DNA from: Sandaracinus sp.
GTDB lineage: Bacteria > Myxococcota_A > Polyangia > Polyangiales > Houyiibacteriaceae
DNA: 64,000 nt
Assembly (NCBI GenBank): GCA_002699025.1
Contig: PABA01000151.1
Coordinates: 38,256 to 102,255, forward strand
Direction: 5' to 3'
Below, piece by piece: positions 63,988 through 64,000 of this stretch. The notes beneath the pieces were generated by a model. That model searched no databases. It was not told the DNA's origin and was given only the letters and a program-made list of their open reading frames with translations. The translations under genes were made by a program, and so were the position numbers. How positions within the stretch are numbered: position 1 is the stretch's first letter; the number at the start of each line of letters is the position of its first letter.

Positions 63988-64000
63988 TCGCGGACCGAGC

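Overview
The window is about 64 kb of very GC-rich DNA with strong third-position GC and almost no gene-free space. The content suggests a predatory or soil deltaproteobacterium of the myxobacterial kind, most like Polyangiales/Sandaracinaceae: four Hanks-type Ser/Thr kinases and one PP2C phosphatase, an ECF sigma factor beside a kinase, and many large surface lipoproteins with Asp-Ala-Gly spacers after the lipobox. MopE-type metal-binding repeats, NHL and RCC1 propellers and a giant RHS protein fit the same picture. The taxon is an inference from gene content; no rRNA or tRNA gene was recognised.

Left end (1-7580): a nucleotide-transporter-like membrane protein with HEAT repeats runs off the left edge. 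Its upstream DNA holds a 162-bp tandem repeat. Next come a tetra-heme c-type cytochrome lipoprotein, a Ser/Thr kinase fused to an RDD membrane domain, and a small Cys-containing protein.

RHS locus (8081-20621): a ZU5-like lipoprotein overlaps by ATGA with a 2423-residue lipoprotein. The big protein has MopE repeats, a transthyretin-like module, a teneurin-type FN-plug, an NHL propeller, the YD/RHS shell, and a roughly 160-residue C-terminal tip of different base composition. Three orphan small genes of lower GC follow, with a decayed partial duplicate of one of them, an RCC1-propeller lipoprotein and a membrane protein with a probable 5' frameshift. This is the most distinctive accessory region, with the look of a polymorphic-toxin tip and immunity cassette.

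Middle (20619-43000): unknown lipoproteins, a dienelactone hydrolase, DUF1206 and hemerythrin genes, an NHL lipoprotein, and a two-gene operon of an ECF sigma factor with a kinase-NACHT-membrane fusion. An EGF/LamG-like lipoprotein, two adjacent kinases (one DWG type), an epimerase, an MgtC/DUF4010 membrane protein and a DsbD-redoxin pair follow.

Right end (43185-63987): a VOC protein, ArfB, a sulfatase-family lipoprotein, two alpha/beta hydrolases, an LRR protein with an L7/L12-like tail, glutathione peroxidase, PP2C phosphatase, a radical SAM protein and a primary-type sigma-70 factor. The window ends with three large surface lipoproteins.

A second theme is short tandem duplication in intergenic DNA. 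Several arrays overlap stop codons of real genes, and two loci about 19 kb apart carry the same 23-bp repeat family.
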